DNA from: Evernia prunastri
Taxonomy: Eukaryota > Ascomycota > Lecanoromycetes > Lecanorales > Parmeliaceae
Direction: 5' to 3'
DNA: 64,000 nt
Assembly: GCA_003184365.1 (NCBI GenBank)
Contig: NKYR01000099.1
Coordinates: forward strand, 96,548-160,547
In this document: piece by piece, positions 25,857-36,910 of the stretch
Layout: every line of letters starts with the position of its first letter
Numbering within the stretch: the first letter of the stretch is position 1
Translations under genes and position numbers: made by a program
Notes under the pieces: generated by a model
What the model was told of the DNA's origin: nothing
Seen by the model: the letters and a program-made list of their open reading frames with translations, nothing else
The model's database searches: none

Positions 25857-27778
25857 ATGTCCCGTCCTACCAAAACATTGACGGCCGGTGCACAGCTTCT
25901 TCGACTCTCGGACCTCCTCACCAGCAACATCCAGATCGTGATCCAAGAATGGGCGAAAGAACAACAACCCAGCGCCAGCAACGACGGAGCGTCCCCAGGC
26001 ACACTGCCGAGCCGACGTCTTTACGAAGCCCAGCGCACTCTGCTCGGCCTCACCGGCACCCTGACCGAACTGATCGCCGAGCCCAGCCTGCGGATCCTGG
26101 AAGTGGGCTGCCAGTACTGGGAGAGCCGGGCGCTGTTCATTGCCTGCGAGCGACACATACCCGACATGCTTGCCGCTCCCGGCGTGGATAGCTCCGTGGG
26201 CTTGTCCGCCCAGCAGTTGGGCGAGAAGACGGGAATCGAGTATTTGAAACTCTGCCGGATCCTTCGCACCCTGTGCTCCAACCACATCTTCCGTGAACCG
26301 TCCCCGGATCATTTCGCCAACAATGTTATTTCTGCCGCCCTGGTCGACAACGAGCCGCTGCGCGCCTATGTCTTGAATTTCAATCTCGATCTTTACGCTG
26401 CGAGTGAGCACCTGCCCAAGTCACTGCTGGACCCCATCAAAGGACCGAGCTACAAGATAGACGAGACCGCGTGGCAGGATGCGCTGGAGACGAAGCAGAG
26501 CCGGTGGGATTGGCTGGAGGAAAAGGTGCTGCCGGAAGACTTCTCAAAGGGCGGTGCCAGTTATCCCAGTGTTCCTCAGCCCGGGAAGGCCTTGAATGGA
26601 ATCTTGGAAGAAGGAAAGGCGGCACTCGTCAGTAGGCCGGAACATCAAATCTTCAATCTCTCGATGTTGGGAGGCGGAAGAGTTCACGGAGCCGCTCATC
26701 CTTACGGTTAGTACCTTGAGTATCACCATCATCTACGATGTTCTTGAACGCCGGGCTGCTCACTTTGAAGAGATGTCTCCAAATAAACGCTCACCATGAT
26801 GATAGATTACCCCTGGTCCGAGCTAGGCAGCGCGACGGTTGTGGACGTAGGTGGCGGCGTCGGTAAGCCCTTTCGTCATTTTCCTCAAGCCGTGCCCCCT
26901 TGTCACCACGAGGATTTAAATCGAGAGAGTCGGTCCCACTCTATTCTCCCCTCACTGACGGCCAAACCTCTCTGGGGAAAAAGGTGGATTCCTCATCCAG
27001 CTGTCCCATCTCTATCCCTCCCTCAGCCTCGTCCTTCAAGACCGCGGCCCCGTTCTCAAAATCGCCGAGAACGAAGTCTGGCCCAAGGAAAACAACTCCG
27101 CCGTATCCGAAAGCCGCATCAAATTCATGCAACACGATTTCTTCCAGCCGAACCCCGTTCGCGGCGCAGAGGTCTATTGGCTTCGCTCTATTCTGTGAGC
27201 TCTGATTTTATTATCTTCAGTCGGTAAATGTAGTTGCAGAGACGTGACCACCCACACCGAACAGCCCCTCATTCTTCAAGCCCCACCCCAGCCCCCCCCC
27301 TCCAACAAACCACCACAAACCCTCTCCCCCCTGCTGAACTCTACATACTGACACTCTCCCCCCCTCCCCCTCTTTCAGCCACGACTGGTCCGACGAATAC
27401 TGCCTCCTGATCCTCCGCAGCCTCGCCACGGCCATGTCCCCCACGACCTCGCGCATCCTCATCTGCGACCAGCTGATGATCCCCACGCTCGCGGCCACCG
27501 ACCCCGTCGTCCCGTCCGCGCCGGCCCCGCTGCCGGCCAACTACGGCGTCGGCGTGCGCTTCAGCCACCAGCGGGACCTGTGCATGATGGGCATCATCAA
27601 CGGGATCGAGCGGACGCCGGGGCAGCTGCGGGCGCTGGTGGAGCGGAGCGGGCTAAGGATCGAGAGGGTGTGGGAGTGTCGGAGCCAGGTGCCGATTGTG
27701 GAGGTGAGGCTTGCTGCTGGGGGTGGTGGGCAGGAGGTTGGGGGGGAAGCGATGGAGAATGGGGGGGTAGTGTCTTGA
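25857..27778 (+). CDS. SAM-dependent O-methyltransferase (COMT-like, Methyltransf_2)
   Basis: Four exons, 25857-26706, 26806-26862, 26984-27194 and 27379-27778, encode 505 residues. The N-terminal half is the dimerisation and winged-helix part (LSAQQLGEKTGIEYLKLCRILRTL is typical). FNLSMLGGGRVHG precedes the SAM domain. The glycine-rich SAM motif VVDVGGGVGGF (about residue 295) is rebuilt from the tiny 57-bp second exon and the third exon. The catalytic base is in ILHDWSDEYC (about 373), again across an intron. Introns are 26707-26805, 26863-26983 and 27195-27378. It should methylate a phenolic hydroxyl of the cluster product. The extreme C-terminus is Gly-rich and looks unstructured. Its end marks the right edge of the cluster; the AT-rich island begins about 400 bp later. 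Confidence 0.92.
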
Positions 27779-28190
27779 GATAACAGGGGACCGCGCTCCC
27801 GCGACTAGCCCTGCGTCGATACAAAGTATCCATACTGCGCAATACAAAGCGCAGACCAACTATTCAAACCACATCGCTTTGCCATATGGGAATGTAGGCA
27901 CATAGTGTAAGAAGTATGTAGTTGATAATGTACTATGGTAGGTGCTCTACTCGCTATGTACGGTGCAGAGATTTCTCGCGCTAGCCCAATGTGGCGGTAG
28001 CGTACACTGCGGGGAAGGTAGGTTTCAGCATTCCAACACTTTCATTCTGAAACCATATCATGTAGAAGATCGCTATTATGTAGAGGATCAATTATCATAG
28101 CATATCTAGTTAATAGGACTCATGACTAGTTTCAGTATACTCACGAAGATCTAAAACTCCTGCACTGGCAGAGACTTGGTCAGATCATCT
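27779..28190. other. transition from cluster to AT-rich island
   Basis: About 400 bp without a gene. Base composition moves from balanced to strongly AT-rich over this stretch. No transposon end could be defined at the boundary. Confidence 0.4.
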
Positions 28191-29112
28191 TCTATTATGT
28201 TTTTGATATTAATATAAATCATATTCAGCTCTTTGATCTCGATAATTAATTATCGAATAAGATGATACTTATTTCGAATATACTTAATATGAGCGTGATT
28301 AACAGAATTAGTAGCGAGCTTAATTGCTGATTGATTATCTGTCATAAGCTTGATAATAATAATATTCTCGCTCTCATATTTTATATCATAAAGTAGAACG
28401 ACTAAAAAGATAGTCTTTTTAGCTATATTCGTCTGAGCGATATATTCGATCTTAGCAGTGAAATCGATACATAGCGTTTGACGCTTAAACTGTCAGTTAA
28501 TTGAGTTATTTCACAGCTAAAATAATTATTCGAACGTAATACGAAAGCTATCAAGACAGTCTGTTCAGACGAAGTCTGTTCAGTCAATCAGACTACCGCT
28601 ATAACTATTATTTGATTTATATCGAATACTTAAATTAAGACTATCAACGAGATATTTGATAATTCGCTTCGCGGCGTTAAAATATTTCGCTTCGAAATTG
28701 TTAATATATCTCTCACATCTCTCAACTGAATAGATCATATCTAATTATGTTATGATTATTAGTTATTGCAATATATCAATAAGCGATCGATATATTTCGA
28801 CGTTCTTTTTATCAGCATAGTAATTCTCTGAAAGAGTTTATAAAGTGCTCTTATTGTTTATAGAAATATTGATAAAATAATAATCGATTATATCAAGTTG
28901 AAAGTTTAATTATCAAAAATAGCTGATTTGATTAATAAATATGATTCGATTAAAACGATTACGAATTATCGTTATGCTTGAATACCAAGATATGTCGTCT
29001 AAATGCTTTATTCTGAAGCGAAGATCGAACTTATTTTTAATTGTCTTAATTAGAATCTTAATTCGAGCGAGATAGAGAATATCGTCGATATAGACAGTTA
29101 TAATAACTTTAT

Positions 29113-29271
29113 TGTCAGGGACTGGAGGTGTAGCTGAATGCATTGATTTCGGTATGAACGGAATAATAGCTATGATGGCAGAAGACCGATATTTGTGGGC
29201 AGGGCCAAGCCGCGCTAGGCCCGATTCGGCCAGATAGAGGAGTTATGGTGTTGTGAGCTGGAACCATGACA
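29113..29271 (+). mobile_element. solo LTR, family A copy 1
   Basis: Starts TGTCAGGG and ends CCATGACA like the other family A copies, but lacks about 11 internal bases. TTAT flanks both sides, a possible shortened target duplication. The interior has balanced composition inside AT-rich host DNA. Confidence 0.7.
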
Positions 29272-29319
29272 TTATTCTCGTTGACGAATACGTAATAATC
29301 GTTTTCTAGATGAGTGAAG

Positions 29320-29564
29320 TGTTAGACTGGCTTATATAATAGAAGTATAGAAGCCAGGCTAGGGTTGTGTAGCAATGTGAACTTAGTAGAGTATATATAT
29401 ATATTTAGATGGTAAGACTAATTCTTAAGGAAGGAAAATCAGAAACACGGGGGCATGCGCTCTTTAAGCTTCTTCGCCAAGGAATCGCTTGGCATGCGTA
29501 TGCCAAGCATTCGCGGCTCAGGCAGATACATGCACTACTGCCCCTTTTTGGCCTGCGCCTAACA
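29320..29564 (+). mobile_element. solo LTR, family E
   Basis: A 245-bp segment starting TGTTAGACTGG and ending GCGCCTAACA, flanked by the 5-bp target duplication TGAAG (29315-29319 and 29565-29569). TG...CA ends plus a 5-bp duplication are the mark of an LTR-retrotransposon insertion reduced to one LTR. Confidence 0.78.
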
Positions 29565-30494
29565 TGAAGTCAATAGATTTCAGAAAAGTTCGAAGCGTCT
29601 CGTATTATTCATGAACTGATTACTTAAGATCGTACAATACTCTTCGCAATCGATATATATAAGACTAATTGTCGTCAGTAAACGCATATAACTATTTAAT
29701 TTAGATCTCTTTCTTCAGTAAGAACTTCAGAAAGACGATAACTACGTTCGAATACTCAATTTCGTAATCGTATATCGCTTTCAGAGCGAGAAGGATTCGC
29801 TATAATATAAACTTAATAATCTCTGCATAGATCTCATTAAAATCGATATCTTCGATTTATTTGAATCCTTTGACTATTCAGCGTGTCTTATAACGAATTA
29901 TAACTTTCATTAAATCAAATTTTAGTCTCATTACTCAGCGATCTGAAATCATCTTCTTTCTCTTCGAAGATAAGTATAATCGATCTTAAGTTTTCTTGAC
30001 GATATGAGAGTTTAACTTCTCAGTAAAAGCGTTTATTTATTTCTCTTTATCGAAATCGCGTAGAATCTTATAGACATTTAATGAGACAGACGATAACAAA
30101 TGTATTATAACTTTGCAAGTTCTTACTGCAAAATCTACACGCTTGACTAAACGATTATCTAACGACTTCACGTAGTTATCGAGAACTCTATAAAGTCTTA
30201 TATAGTCGATTGAGATCTTAATGCGAATACGTGTAGAAAGAATAAGAGGATTTAGAGTAGTCGAATCTAAGACTAACTCGAAATCTGATTTATTATTCTC
30301 GAAAATAATAAAGACGTTTTTTATTTGATCGCTGTTATTGTCGATCGCTTTATTAAAATCAGATACGTCGATTGACTTAGAAATTAAAGTTTGGTGAGAA
30401 TCGATCTCGTACTCGAAGAAATCTCAAAAGACTTTATCGTCTTCCTTTTTGAATTCTTTAGAAGAACGAGAATCGTCAAAATTAACATAACTAG

Positions 30495-30757
30495 TGTCAA
30501 GGAACGAGGCTAGGCTAGGACTACCACTTGATATACTTGGTCTGGTAGGGTCAGGTCTATTTACAAGACGAAAGACGAAGAAGGAAAACAGGAAGTAGGC
30601 GACCAGCGCCCCTATATGAGAACAGATGACACGCTAGACTAGCTTATCGCATCTATCGCATAGATGCTCGCATCCAACTGTTGGAATGAGGTCCTAGCGA
30701 CCCTTGGCTGGCTGGGCTAGATCGGGGCTAGGGTAGGGCTGACTTCACACCGTGACA
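30495..30757 (+). mobile_element. solo LTR, family B copy 1
   Basis: A 263-bp segment starting TGTCAAGGAACG and ending CACCGTGACA, flanked on both sides by ACTAG (30490-30494 and 30758-30762). Its composition is balanced and it has no coding capacity. Confidence 0.82.
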
Positions 30758-31132
30758 ACTAGTTCGAATAGTGCGTTTTTCAGCGATATTTCACACACGA
30801 TATTAATTCGATTCCTTGTAGCCAAGTAGCTTACATATAATTTCCTTATTATCTAACTTCTTTCGCTTGAAATCATTATTATATATTATACATATATAAT
30901 CGAAAATATGCAAATAAGATAAATTTGACTTGATATTATATTAAGTCTTATATGAAATTATTTGATTAAGAGTTTTGCAGAAAGACTTATTTTTTAAATA
31001 AATAATGATATTAAATGCTTCTTCTTATAAGAATTAAGATAATTAAGTCTCTTTTAAAATAATTCTTACACGCTCAAATAGAGTTCGAAAGATACGCTTC
31101 GTTATTTCGTTTTAATATGATATATAGAGAAC

Positions 31133-31358
31133 TGTTGGTTTCACATAGGTGTGATTGTCCAGTTACTTATCACTACTTGCATATGCATAGTCTTGATAAT
31201 TGTAAATGTAGATGCATTGCTAAGAGGTGCAGGCGAAGAGGCAAGATATACCTCTTCGCTTAGCTAGTGTGTGTGCCTAGTGTTGCGCTAGGCGCGCAGT
31301 CAACTATCACCAGCCTCTACTGTGCTATGAACATAGATGCTATTAATGCATACTAACA
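31133..31358 (+). mobile_element. solo LTR, family D
   Basis: A 226-bp segment from TGTTGGTTTC to GCATACTAACA, flanked by AGAAC on both sides (31128-31132 and 31359-31363). Confidence 0.78.
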
Positions 31359-31905
31359 AGAACTAAGGCCTTTTATTGAATATCGAATTCTTTTAAAATA
31401 GTCTAACAAGAAATATTAGTATAGATGCTCTTATTGTCGCTGCTAAGTCGTTCGATAGAAATATTTTAATTCTTTATGAGAGTGAAGAACTCTCGTATCT
31501 TTCGGGATAATTCGGATTTTCGTTTTAATAACGTAAAATACGAGACGAAGTCTTTGTTTTCTTATCAATGAAGTATAAAATATAAAGATTATGAGAGAGT
31601 TTCTTTCTCTACAGCTTATTGATCTTATTTATATTTATATCGTCACATATATCGACTAATCTCTTAATATCTTATATATTAAGATAATTTAGTCGTTGAT
31701 GTTATATATCTTAAGAGGCGTTATTTGCGAGTGATTTATTAAATAATCGCAAGATCTTTAAGAACGTAGAGTACTTAAGATTCAGCAAATAGCTTTTTTT
31801 TACACGAGTTTTTAAAAAGATTATCTTATCGTCGTCGTTTATAATATTGAATGGATCGTTTCGAATCGTATAGTAACAGTTTCTTTCTTTTAGAGTTTCA
31901 ATAAA

Positions 31906-32168
31906 TGTCACGGTGTGAAGTCAGCCCTATCCTAGCCCCGATCTAGCCCAGCCAGCCAAGGGTCGCTAGGACCTCATTCCAACAGTTGGATGCGAGCATC
32001 TATGCGATAGATGCGATAAGCTAGTCTAGCGTGTCATCTGTTCTCATATAGGGGCGCTGGTCGCCCACTTCCTGTTTTCCTTCTTCGTCTTTCGTCTTGT
32101 AAATAGACCTGACCCTACCAGACCAAGTATACCAAGTGGTAGTTCTAGCCTAGCCTCGTTCCTTGACA
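31906..32168 (-). mobile_element. solo LTR, family B copy 2 (inverted)
   Basis: A reverse-complement copy of the element at 30495, also 263 bp and nearly identical, flanked by ATAAA on both sides (31901-31905 and 32169-32173). The different target duplication shows an independent insertion, not one long inverted-repeat transposon. Confidence 0.82.
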
Positions 32169-32804
32169 ATAAATAAGAGATTATAGTTCATATTCGATAT
32201 ATAATAGATTTCGATCAATTCTATCTCGATGATATTATTATTCACAATGATAGAAAGTATCGTCGTCTCTATATCAAAGATTTTAAATAAGACTTTATCG
32301 ATTTCGAAAAGAGTTTTCTTATTCTTCTTCGCAAAGAACTTATAAAACGTGAATTTAGTTCTATTTCAAATGATGTGTATATTAGAGATTGTATTTATAT
32401 AAAATGCACTTTCTTTGTCATAACTAAAGATAACGTTATTAACTTTTCTGAATTTAATCGCAAAGAATTTAATATTCTTCGTTCTTGCTCGATTAACTAA
32501 TTTAATAATGTTTTTTTCTCTAAAGTAGTAGAATCGAAAGAATTTGTATTATTTGCATATCTCGTTTTCGAGATCTTTTTCTTCTTCTTAATAGTTTCGA
32601 TAAATAAATATTATTTATCTTCGATCGCTTTTTAGTTATTTGATCGAATATTAGGAATTAAATAGAAACAACGATGTTTCTTATAACGATTATTTCCACA
32701 ATATTTATATGATAATTTACGATCTTTGAAATTCTCTCTACGATCTTTAAATCTCTTCTTATTTCTTCTAAACTTAGTCTATTTTCAAATTTAACTATTA
32801 TCGC

Positions 32805-33495
32805 TGTCAGGGACTAAAGGTGTAGCTGAATGCATTGATTCCGGTATGAACGGAATAATAACTATCAAGGTCTAATGATGGCAGAAGGCCGATATTTGTG
32901 GGCAGGGCCAAGCCGCGCTAGGCCCGATTCGGCCAGGTAGAGAAGTTATGGTGTTGTGAGCTGGAACCATGACACTACCCCCTCCTCCAAATCGTCGTGT
33001 CCTCATGACGTGCCTCCTTCATGCCCGAGAATCTGGAGACGCTGCACTGTAATGACGTGCTTCTTGCCTATGCTCTCCAGATCTTCCCATGGCTGCTGAA
33101 GCCGGTGCAGAATCGAATAAAGAATAGCCATTGACCGCTGGAATCGAATGCCTTGAAGCAGGCTCACTTGCTGGGGATGGCTGAGATTCCGATAGTGCAA
33201 CAGGCACGAATCCTCACATTTCCATTGCGCAACAGGCGCACTTCCCCAGCTCTTCTCCTAACCTTGTCACATGACATCACAATCCATCAATTCCATCCAT
33301 TCTATTCCATGCTCTTGCACCCCACCAAGCCTTCCAAGCCTTCCAAGCCTTGTCCTCCTTCGGATTCGGTCGCTGAAGATCGCTGAAGATCGCTGTAGAC
33401 GTGTCCCAAGTGTACATAATGTGATGTGGAATATGATTCGGAGCGATGTTGTTCTGAATTTGACTGCCATTGTAGCAGGCTCACTTGCTGGAGAG
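32805..33495 (+). mobile_element. family A element with internal region, copy X, cut by an N
   Basis: A family A LTR (32805-32974) is followed by about 520 bp of non-coding internal sequence beginning CTACCCCCTCC. The sequence stops at the N at 33496. The left flank is ATCGC. The same ATCGC follows the LTR that ends at 35063, so the true right end of this insertion probably lies there. Confidence 0.65.
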
Positions 33496-33496
33496 N
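33496..33496. other. single-N sequence join 1
   Basis: One N separates the truncated family A internal region from a truncated family C LTR end. Neither element is completed across it. Confidence 0.75.
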
Positions 33497-33529
33497 TTTG
33501 TACCTGACAGCTAGGGTACGTCCGTAACA
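33497..33529 (-). mobile_element. truncated family C LTR end
   Basis: Thirty-three bases match the end of the family C LTR (ending GTCCGTAACA). They are cut on the left by the N. Confidence 0.65.
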
Positions 33530-33865
33530 AAACCTATGAAGTCTTCTTCGCGCCAAGATCTCATTTCCCAATTAGGGCAAGCCTCGGAGGCTTTCAAGCT
33601 CCGGGGCTTACTGGGCTAAGCTAGAACTATGACAAAAAAAATCTCTAACGAAGAACGATCTTAATTAATATCTTCGAAATTGCTGTCGTATTAATTTTTT
33701 TAAGTATTTTCGAAGTTTTCGTACTGCGAAGATTAATAAACGATATATTCTTTACGTTATAATAAGCGAGATAAAGTAATAGAATAATAGAATAATAAAG
33801 TGATAGAATGAGCGAGACGAAGTTGTAAATAGTTTTAAAAAAAATTATTAAATAATAGCGAGATA

Positions 33866-35063
33866 TGTCAGGGACTGGAGTGTAGCTGAATGCATTGATT
33901 CCGGTATGAACGGAATAATAACTATCAAGGTCTAATGATGGCAGAAGGCCGATATTTGTGGGCAGGGCCAAGCCGCGCTAGGCCCGATTCGGCCAGGTAG
34001 AGAAGTTATGGTGTTGTGAGCTGGAACCATGACACTACCCCCTCCTCCAAATCGTCGTGTCCTCATGACGTGCCTCCTTCATGCCCGAGAATCTGGAGAC
34101 GCTGCACTGTAATGACGTGCTTCTTGCCTATGCTCTCCAGATCTTCCCATGGCTGCTGAAGCCGGTGCAGAATCGAATAAAGAATAGCCATTGACCGCTG
34201 GAATCGAATGCCTTGAAGCAGGCTCACTTGCTGGGGATGGCTGAGATTCCGATAGTGCAACAGGCACGAATCCTCACATTTCCATTGCGCAACAGGCGCA
34301 CTTCCCCAGCTCTTCTCCTAACCTTGTCACATGACACCACAATCCATCCATTCCATCCATTCTATTCCATGCTCTTGCACCCCACCAAGCCTTCCAAGCC
34401 TTTCAAGCCTTGTCCTCCTTCGGATTCGGTCGCTGAAGATCGCTGAAGATCGCTGTAGACGTGTCCCAAGTGTACATAATGTGATGTGGAATATGATTCG
34501 GAGCGATGTTGTTCTGAATTTGACTGCCATTGTAGCAGGCTCACTTGCTGGAGAGGTATGAGAATCTAATAGTGTTCTGCATACGTCACAGGCGCATGTC
34601 TCCAGCTCTTCTCTTGTCATTGCCATTGTAGCAGGCTCACTTCCGAAACGACTTGCTTAGTAAAGAGGTCGTATAATAGTCATATCTTGACTGTAGAGGC
34701 GCGCACTCTTCTACGGCCTGGATGTAATCCGGTAGGGTATTGTTGCAGTGCTCCGCAGAGCCAATACCAGGACAGGTAGTGTGTTGTTGGCATACCCCAA
34801 CACCAGGGCAAGGACCATGGGCATTAGCAGGCCCGAGCTAAGGTCTACTACAGCTCAGGGGCGACCGGGTCCCAAGCCGGATAGCTATTATTATGTCAGG
34901 GACTGGAGGTGTAGCTGAATGCATTGATTCCGGTATGAACGGAATAATAGCTATTAAGGTCTAATGATGGTAGAAGGTCGATATTTATGGACAGGGCCAA
35001 GCCGCGCTAGGCCCGATTCGGCCAGGTAGAGAAGTCATGGTGTTGTGAGCTGGAACCATGACA
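33866..35063 (+). mobile_element. family A element, copy Y: short LTR element with non-coding interior
   Basis: An LTR at 33866-34034, about 860 bp of internal sequence, and a second LTR at 34894-35063. The interior repeats the 32975-33495 sequence with only a few base differences, and has no ORF with a transposon domain. It includes short repeated words such as CGCTGAAGAT and GCAGGCTCACTTGCTG. The size and lack of genes fit a non-autonomous TRIM-like LTR element. The left flank is AGATA and the right flank is ATCGC, so this copy's ends do not match. I could not find a clear primer-binding site or polypurine tract. Confidence 0.6.
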
Positions 35064-35183
35064 ATCGCTTTAAATAAATTCTTCGACTAAGTCACACGTT
35101 TATTATAATCTATCAGAACGATAATTATATCATTAATTTCCAGTTCTATCTTATTAACGCGAGCTATTTGAATTATTTGAAAT

Positions 35184-35184
35184 N
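35184..35184. other. single-N sequence join 2
   Basis: The copia relic stops here. The same relic sequence (35064-35183) recurs after the LTR copy at 35803 and continues there without the N. Confidence 0.75.
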
Positions 35185-35700
35185 GTCATCGACTACCTAT
35201 TCAGCCTACAACACGAGCGAATATCCACTCTGTCCTCTTCCGGAGTGCCTCGATATATACGGTTTCAAATCGTTCGACTTCGCCCTATCGAAACGTATCC
35301 GTCTCATTCCTCGATAAAGGTGATACCGGATCTTGAACCTCGGCCGCCTACCGAGCAATAGACTCTGAGAAGTAGTGACCCTCAGAGTCGTCAGGGCAAT
35401 CCCGTCTAGTGGGCTGAAATGGAAAAGAGTTGGAATTGGGATACTGTTCTTTGGGACCCCCGGGCTTAGAGGGGTCCCACCCCATACTGAATCTACAATA
35501 TATCAAAACACCAAGGGTTTCGGGTCAAAAAGCAGGAAATGGTTCTTTACGAAAGGGGTCCGGCGACCGTAGGGTAGCCTCTTTCAATGGTTCAGAAATT
35601 TAGGTAGATTATTTGATAGATAGCACATCTCGCATAGTCGGCCAATCAGGCAAGACTCCTGGGTAGTATGAAGCAATCAATCAATCAATCAATCAATGCT
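35185..35700 (+). mobile_element. balanced-composition segment ending in (CAAT)n, possible LINE 3' end
   Basis: About 500 bp of non-AT-rich DNA ends in five CAAT/TCAA units (about 35670-35697), after which AT-rich DNA resumes. Non-LTR retrotransposons often end in such simple repeats. A 65-codon open frame at 35375-35572 has no recognised domain. The part from about 35497 is repeated at 36439-36739. Assignment is tentative. Confidence 0.35.
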
Positions 35701-35802
35701 TATTGAATTAAAATAATTATTCAATTCGAAGAAATAGTAATAAAAGTAAAAGGTTTCGATAAAATCGAAAAGAAAGAAAAAAATTTATAATTAAAAATTA
35801 GA

Positions 35803-35972
35803 TGTCAGGGACTGGAGGTGTAGCTGAATGCATTGATTCCGGTATGAACGGAATAATAGCTATTAAGGTCTAATGATGGTAGAAGGTCGATATTTATGGA
35901 CAGGGCCAAGCCGCGCTAGGCCCGATTCGGCCAGGTAGAGAAGTCATGGTGTTGTGAGCTGGAACCATGACA
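35803..35972 (+). mobile_element. solo LTR, family A copy 5 (chimeric flanks)
   Basis: A complete 170-bp family A LTR identical over the parts I compared to the one ending at 35063. Its left flank TTAGA is that of copy 6 at 36740, and its right flank ATCGC is that of the element ending at 35063. Confidence 0.75.
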
Positions 35973-36131
35973 ATCGCTTTAAATAAATTCTTCGACTAAG
36001 TCACACGTTTATTATAATCTATCAGAACGATAATTATATCATTAATTTCCAGTTCTATCTTATTAACGCGAGCTATTTGAATTATTTGAAATATATATAA
36101 TTCGAGATTCTTCTTAAGTCTCAGTCGAAAG

Positions 36132-36356
36132 TGTCAGAACCGTGCCCAGAGTCAAGTCTAATGGGGGTAAATTGAATAAGACAACTAGATAAAGAGCGAA
36201 TATGTACACAGGAGAAGAGCGCTTAAATACTAGGAAGAATCCCCGCTAGCCTATGTGATAATGAGAATGTGTCAATGACCAATAAATACTCTATGTGCCT
36301 GACACATAGCCATAAACACTCCCTTTGTACCTGACAGCTAGGGTACGTCCGTAACA
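36132..36356 (-). mobile_element. solo LTR, family C copy 1
   Basis: A 225-bp segment from TGTCAGAACC to CGTCCGTAACA, flanked by GAAAG on both sides (36127-36131 and 36357-36361). It is the reverse complement of the element at 55141-55365. Confidence 0.85.
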
Positions 36357-36416
36357 GAAAGAATATACTCAATTATTATATAGACAATTTAACGTTTATA
36401 TCGTTTAGAGTCTTAG

Positions 36417-36437
36417 TGTTACGGACGTACCCTAGCT
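36417..36437 (+). mobile_element. truncated family C LTR start
   Basis: Begins TGTTACGGACGTACCC and is cut by the N at 36438 after 21 bases. Confidence 0.65.
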
Positions 36438-36438
36438 N
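36438..36438. other. single-N sequence join 3
   Basis: Joins a truncated family C LTR to a second copy of the sequence found at about 35497-35802. Confidence 0.75.
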
Positions 36439-36739
36439 ATCAAAACACCAAGGGTTTCGGGTCAAAAAGCAGGAAATGGTTCTTTACGAAAGGGGTCCGG
36501 CGACCGTAGGGTAGCCTCTTTCAATGGTTCAGAAATTTAGGTAGATTATTTGATAGATAGCACATCTCGCATAGTCGGCCAATCAGGCAAGACTCCTGGG
36601 TAGTATGAAGCAATCAATCAATCAATCAATCAATGCTTATTGAATTAAAATAATTATTCAATTCGAAGAAATAGTAATAAAAGTAAAAGGTTTCGATAAA
36701 ATCGAAAAGAAAGAAAAAAATTTATAATTAAAAATTAGA

Positions 36740-36910
36740 TGTCAGGGACTGGAGGTGTAGCTGAATGCATTGATTCCGGTATGAACGGAATAATAGCTAT
36801 GAAGGTCTAATGATGGCAGAAGGCCGATATTTATGGGCAGGGCCAAGCCGCGCTAGGCCCGATCCGGCCGAGTGGTAGGAGTCATGGTGTTGTGAGCTGG
36901 AACCATGACA
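36740..36910 (+). mobile_element. solo LTR, family A copy 6
   Basis: A 171-bp LTR with TTAGA on both sides (36735-36739 and 36911-36915), a clean target duplication. Confidence 0.82.

Larger units (their letters stand above)
28191..35183 (-). mobile_element. decayed Ty1/copia retrotransposon relic, hosting nested insertions
   Basis: On the minus strand, widely spaced remains follow the copia gag-pol order. A gag-like segment lies at 35064-35183 (reads like RVNKIELEINDI). A damaged zinc knuckle lies near 32655-32715 (CGNN..KKHRC, with an expected earlier Cys now Tyr). A GAG-pre-integrase-like stretch lies near 31711-31911 (RNCYYTIRNDPF). The reverse transcriptase box VYIDDILYLA lies at 28913-29143, followed by IKNKFDLRFRIKHLDD. 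Stops are everywhere and composition is very AT-rich, as expected after RIP (C to T on both strands). Solo LTRs of other families interrupt it at 29113, 29320, 30495, 31133, 31906 and 32805. Its own LTRs were not identified. The extent given is the stretch over which I can follow it. Confidence 0.7.

Noticed and set aside
30495..32168. One large transposon with 263-bp terminal inverted repeats
   Set aside because: The two copies have different 5-bp target duplications, so each inserted alone.
33003..34267. Paired ORFs of 60-108 codons repeated at 33.0 and 34.1 kb
   Set aside because: They repeat because the family A interior repeats. No transposon or other domain is present.
35670..35697. 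CRISPR-like or regulatory array from CAAT repeats
   Set aside because: A simple tetranucleotide run with no spacers; a eukaryotic simple repeat.
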